From Corydoras sp. C115 (Eukaryota; Chordata; Actinopteri; Siluriformes; Callichthyidae), in assembly GCA_019802505.1 (NCBI GenBank), contig JAFMOC010000024.1:1371501-1435500 (forward strand): DNA of 64,000 nt, written 5' to 3'. The position numbers and the translations under genes are program-made. The notes beneath the pieces are model-generated. The model was not told the origin of the DNA and did not search any database. It saw only the letters and a list, made by a program, of their open reading frames with translations. This document shows positions 59,339-64,000 of this stretch, piece by piece (the stretch's first letter is position 1; each line of letters starts with the position of its first letter).

Positions 59339-59684
59339 GGCGGCACGGTGGCTTAGTAGTTAGCACGTTCGCCTCTCAGCGCTAGGGATTCCCGGTTCGA
59401 ATCCCCATCTGGGTGGAGTTTCCATGTTCTCCCCATGTCTGCATGGGTTTCCTCTGGGTTCTCCGGTTTCCTCCCACAGTCCAAAAACATTGATCAAGTC
59501 ACTTGAATTCTCAAAATTGCCCCATATAGAGTGTGTCTGTGTGAGTGAGTGTGTGCCCAGCGATGGATTGCCACCCTGTCCTGGGTCTATCTGCCCAGCG
59601 CCCGAGATGTTCTCCCCTGGATAGGCATGGGGAACCCCACCGCGACCCTAATAGAGGATAAAGCGGGAGATAATGAATGAATGA
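59339..59684 (+). mobile_element. SINE-B copy, full length, young
   Basis: Near-consensus, with an exact 12-bp target duplication atttattattgt (59327-59338 and 59685-59696). Confidence 0.98.
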
Positions 59685-59809
59685 ATTTATTATTGTTAAA
59701 TATATTCGTGTAATATTTTTTTCTTGTTTTTAAAGACTTCCATAAAACGGACCATTCAGTTTATGGATCATGTAACAAAGTGATATGGTTATTTATTTTG
59801 CCTACAGTG

Positions 59810-59992
59810 CTTACACACGGAGGAATTTGTCGTCCACATTTAACTCATCCATGCAGTATAGGCGCCCAGGGAGCAAATGGGGTTAGATGCCTTGCTCAAG
59901 GGCACTTCAGCCATGATGCTTAGTGGGACCAGGGACTTTGAGGTTGCAAGTCTGGTTCTTTAACCAGAAGCCTACGACTGCCCCTGTAGTTC
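59810..59992 (-). mobile_element. SINE-C copy
   Basis: gcccagggagcaaatggggt, tgccttgctcaagggcactt, cagccatgatgc and a head complement ctacgactgcccctgtag; second copy of the family at 7620-7805. Confidence 0.7.
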
Positions 59993-60284
59993 AGTATTAA
60001 TTGTGTTTTCATACACAAATGCTTTAGTTGGCCTGTGTATTAAATCATTCAGTAACATAATAAAAACAGCATTATAATGTGCCATTGATTTAGCAATGAA
60101 TATGCAATGTCATCAAAATGTAATTTGTTTAATTATTTGTTGCAAAATTGTAAATCAAAATACTATGATCAAAAGCTCAGTCTTTGAAATTGTATGATAT
60201 TAGTGCATATGCTGGTAGTTTTGTTTTACACTATATTTTAAATTGTTCATTTGCTATTATATTCATGGGAGCTTTGTCTTTACT
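59993..60284. other. Unannotated intergenic stretch
   Basis: Nothing recognised. Confidence 0.5.
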
Positions 60285-60365
60285 CCCTGGTAGGATTCAC
60301 CCAGGACATGGCGCCAATTCATTACTGGGCACATAATCCCTTTACACAGACACAGATACACACAC

Positions 60366-60431
<66 letters not shown>

Positions 60432-60605
60432 ATAGGGACAATATAGAACAGAAAGTTTACCTTGAATGTTTTTGGATTGTGGGAAAACTGAGAACCTGGG
60501 GAAAACTCACAGACATGGGAAGAACATGGAAACTCCAGCCAGATCAGGATTCCAACCTGTATTTCCAGCACTGAGAGGCAGTCGTGCTAAACTCTATGCT
60601 TCCCA
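60285..60605 (-). mobile_element. SINE-B copy with expanded CA tract
   Basis: gattcacccaggacatggcg, (CA)n at 60361-60428, ggaagaacatggaaactcca. The microsatellite has grown from the SINE's internal cacacac segment. Confidence 0.92.
60361..60428. repeat. (CA)n microsatellite, 68 bp
   Basis: Over 30 CA units, one cgac interruption near the start. Confidence 0.98.
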
Positions 60606-61954
60606 CTCTTTATTATTACGTATTTATTAATTATTATTACCTTTATTTTATTATTATTTTGTCAGCTGTTGTATTATTACTAATATTATTATTATTTATA
60701 CTATTTGCAAATATACAAGAACACTAGCATATAGCATATTATGTTACAAAATTGCTTGCTGTTGCAGAAACTTCAGTATTTCCAAACAAAAGAATAATTT
60801 CTAATGAGAAGACTACCATGAACAATAAATAATGTCTCCCACAGACCAGGAGAAACTCAGACACATTCTCTAATGAATGGACCTTAATGTTTTTATTAAG
60901 CTGCATGTGCATTTTAAAATTATTTTGAGTATATGAAAATAATGCATGCATAACAGGAATTAGAACATGCTGTACGCAAATGCAAAAGATGCCTAATATG
61001 CATGTTAATAAAAACAAATAAAATCCTTTTTTATGGTCAAACAAATCATCACAAATATTACTATTAGTATTATTAATTTGTTTATTTTATAAAATACTTT
61101 GCAATTTGCAAAGATATACCAAGCAATCTTTTCATATTTTCATACGATACTTATGTTTTCACATTATTAAATATTGATTAGAGGGTTGCAGTCATTTAAG
61201 ACTTCGACGTGCATTACACAGGGATTATATAAGATTTCAGCCACCAGTCACAAGCACACATTACCACACATTGTTATGCAGTTAGCGTCCATCACCATTG
61301 TACAACTACAAACACAGGCCAGTGAGCTCATTGCTTTCTCTGCAGAAAAACTCCATTATGTCAGAGCACTTCCAGGAATTGATATTGCCGCAGGCTGCGG
61401 TGAGGAAAAATTGTCCTGAGAGTGTCTTGTGGATGCAGACTGAGAGTTGTATGTATCATCCCACTACAACAGGCATTTGAGTGGCGGGGCAGGATATAGA
61501 AGATTAAAGCATCGAAAGACAGAGGGCAGGTGGTGAGAAGAATATGTGTTTGTGAAGAAACAGAAGAAGCAAAATTGAACATATTTGATTGTGTCAGCAA
61601 CCTACAAAGATCGCATGGGTACTTAAGTTGATATATATCTCTGGATCTTCACAGATGTGAAGTATATTGGAATATGCTGTGAGTACTGAAAACTAATGTT
61701 TCAAGAAGGACTTGAAGTAAAGTGATTAAGCTGATAAAAAAAAAGCTGATAAAACACAGATAAAGACATTTAGCGATTTAATTTTATTTAAATAATAAAA
61801 ACAAGTCAAAAATTATTTTATTTTTACTTTACGGTTTTAATCGTAAAATTATCCGGCCTGCAAGATCATTTTACTTTGAGCTATAATTTTTGGTATTTAT
61901 GGCCTGGCGATTTTTTTTTTTTTTTTTTGGACCATGCTTATATTTTAAATTTGT
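60606..61954. other. Unannotated intergenic stretch
   Basis: 61170-61600 is higher-complexity, repeat-free sequence without a recognised coding domain. A T run lies at about 61910-61928. Confidence 0.45.
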
Positions 61955-61967
61955 ATGATTTTGACAG

Positions 61968-62333
61968 GGCGGCACGGTGGCTTAGTGGTTAGCACGTTCG
62001 CCTCTCAGCTCTACAGCTCTAGGGATTCCCGGTTCGAATCCCCATCTGGGTGGAGTTTCCATGTTCTCCCAGTGTCCGCGTGGGTTTCCTCTGGGTTCTC
62101 CGGTTTCCTCCCACAGTCCAAAAACATGGATCAAGTCAACTGAGTTCTCCAAATTGCCCCATATAGAGTTTGTCTATGTGAGTGAGTGTGTGCCCAGCGA
62201 TGGATTGGCGCCCTGTCCTGGGTCTATCTGCCCAGTGCCCGAAACATTCTCCCCTGGGTGGGCATGGGGAACCCCACCGCGAACCTAATAGAGGATAAAG
62301 CGTGAGATAATGAATGAATGAATGAATGAATGA
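61968..62333 (+). mobile_element. SINE-B copy, full length, young
   Basis: Near-consensus with an 11-bp local duplication in the head (tctacagctct) and an exact 13-bp target duplication atgattttgacag (61955-61967 and 62334-62346). Confidence 0.98.
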
Positions 62334-62346
62334 ATGATTTTGACAG

Positions 62347-63003
62347 AAGCATTGTATGGAGAGCAGTAACATATAAAGATAAAGTTTAAGTTTATTTTTC
62401 TAAAATGGCCCAAGAGCAAAACTGAATATTTTGGTTGTCATTTTTACTTTTGTGGAAAAGCATTTTTATTTCATTTTTTCATGTTTTGTTGTTTATAGTT
62501 GTAACTATGATAACAAGAGATTTTTTATAGAGAGTACAGTATTTTAAGTTACATAAAGTTTAAGTTTATTTTTTGTATATAAATTTTCATGTCTGTTTTT
62601 ATTCCTATTTATGTTCAGAAAACATTTAGCTTTAGTGTGTTCAATAAATGTTTATCTTGTTTGGCCCACAACCTAAAGTGTGCTTTGAGTTTTGACCCTT
62701 GGCACAATTGATTTCAACACCCCTGATATATAGCATGATGCAGTGATGCCGTAATTTGCAGAAAATCCTGGATTTCTTTCTCAGGATGGACAAGGCTCTT
62801 TCTGTGAGGAGTTCCTCTTTTCTTTAAGAGTCTTGGTTTCCTGCCACAAACCAAACGCTATTGAAGTCTGTAAATCGAAGAGATTACATTGCCCCAGGTT
62901 TTTAATGTGTATGTAAACGCTTTAGTTGAGGGTTTCTGCACTGCAATCGACTGACGACCTGTAGAGTGACTCCCCTAAACTCTAATCAAGATACGTTAAA
63001 TTA

Positions 63004-63038
<35 letters not shown>

Positions 63039-63228
63039 AAAATGAATATAGTAAATATTAATATTGTATGCAGTGAGGTCCAAAAAAATGCTCTAAATTT
63101 TTTTTTTTTTTTTGTGCAATGCAGAGTAATAAGTGAAACCACACTTTTGACTTCCAGTTCAAAAAGCATTTAATTGGCAATTGTAACTATATAAATGAAA
63201 AGAAGCATTTGTAATGTTATGACTGATT
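62347..63228. other. Unannotated intergenic stretch
   Basis: TG tract at about 63017-63038 and a T run at about 63098-63113; nothing else recognised. Confidence 0.5.
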
Positions 63229-63330
63229 TTATGATGTGTAATTTGGTAATTAATGCATTAAGTTATGTTTATGTTATGTTTATGAATATTTAACTTTTGG
63301 ATCAAAGAATAACAAATACACACATGTACA

Positions 63331-63420
<90 letters not shown>

Positions 63421-63578
63421 TTATTGGGTTATTTATTGGACGCTTTTATCCAAAGCGACTTACAAGGTGAGCAAGGTTATGATGTGTAATTTGGTAATTA
63501 ATGCATTAAGTTATGTTTATGTTATGTTTATGAATATTTAACTTTTGGATCAAAGAATAACAAATACACACATGTACA

Positions 63579-63646
<68 letters not shown>

Positions 63647-63711
63647 AATAGATAGTAAATAGTTATTGGGTTATTTATTGGACGCTTTTATCCATAGCGA
63701 CTTACAAGGTG
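63229..63711. repeat. Tandem duplication of a ~245-bp unit with (TA)n
   Basis: 63229-63476 and 63477-63711 share ttatgatgtgtaatttggta, cacacatgtacagtatat, a (TA)n tract of different length (63332-63414, 63580-63643) and the SINE-A tail complement ggacgcttttatcc. Confidence 0.95.
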
Positions 63712-63862
63712 AGCACAGGGTTCATCACAACATCCCTGCAGCAATGAGGGTTAAGGGTCTTGCTCAAGAACCCACATTGGTAACTTCAGTGGACCTGGGA
63801 TTTGAACCCCCAACCTTCAGATTGATAGACCAACACCCTGACCACTGAGCTATATAGCCATT
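63673..63862 (-). mobile_element. SINE-A copy, full length
   Basis: gacgcttttatccatagcga, agggtcttgctcaagaaccc, gggatttgaacccccaacc (B box complement), gaccactgagctata (A box complement). Confidence 0.94.
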
Positions 63863-64000
63863 CATATAGTTAATAAAATACAAAGTTATACCTAATGCTA
63901 CATGATTAATTACATATTATTGATAGGCCAGCAATTGAAGCACTGAAAGAGCTTGCACTTCATTGTAATTTGTATGTTATTCTTGTGACTTAATAAAATA

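Noticed and set aside
61170..61480. Possible exon upstream of kcng1
   Set aside because: Open frames are short and no splice-bounded conserved peptide could be recognised.

Overview
This is vertebrate nuclear DNA, almost certainly from a teleost fish. The evidence is interrupted genes with GT/AG splice sites, two recognisable vertebrate gene families, AT-rich non-coding DNA with long (TA)n tracts, and fish-type transposons (Tc1-like, pogo-like, hAT MITE, L2-like LINE, tRNA-derived SINEs). The repeat set suggests an ostariophysan such as a catfish, but that is a weak inference. There is no prokaryotic or viral gene content, and almost every short open frame in the window is a repeat or chance frame.

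Two genes are supported, both on the minus strand. (1) Positions 2142-3375 hold the first two coding exons of the tyrosine kinase gene src: the SH4/unique-domain exon with the start codon, and the exon for the first half of SH3. The remaining exons lie beyond the left edge. A CpG-rich block near 34.1-34.7 kb, with a minus-strand splice donor at 34462, is the best candidate for the src promoter and 5' non-coding exon; if so, 3376-34462 is one 31 kb intron. (2) Positions 37605-42478 hold the complete coding sequence of kcng1 (Kv6.1, a silent modulatory potassium channel subunit): two exons joined in phase 0, predicted 518 aa, with an intact T1 domain, S1-S6 and GYGD pore signature. SRC and KCNG1 share a chromosome in human, so the linkage is plausible. 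I see no gene from 42.6 kb to the right end.

Repeats dominate the rest. Family 'SINE-B' (about 345 bp, begins GGCGGCAC, tRNA-like A and B boxes, 3' tail of TGAA repeats) has more than 40 copies; at least eight have 12-13 bp target-site duplications. Family 'SINE-A' (about 200 bp, tRNA-like head, 3' tail GGATAAAAGCGTCTGCTAAA) shares its tail with an L2-like LINE fragment inside the kcng1 intron, its likely mobilising partner. Two copies of a third SINE-like family, several DNA-transposon remnants, two MITE types and at least one unclassified dispersed family make up most of the remainder. Several insertions are nested, giving a relative order of events.

I found no previously undescribed biological system. 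The best leads are the src 5' exon and promoter, a start-stop uORF in the kcng1 leader, an intact hAT MITE with its target duplication, the SINE-B burst around kcng1, and a few palindromes and local duplications.
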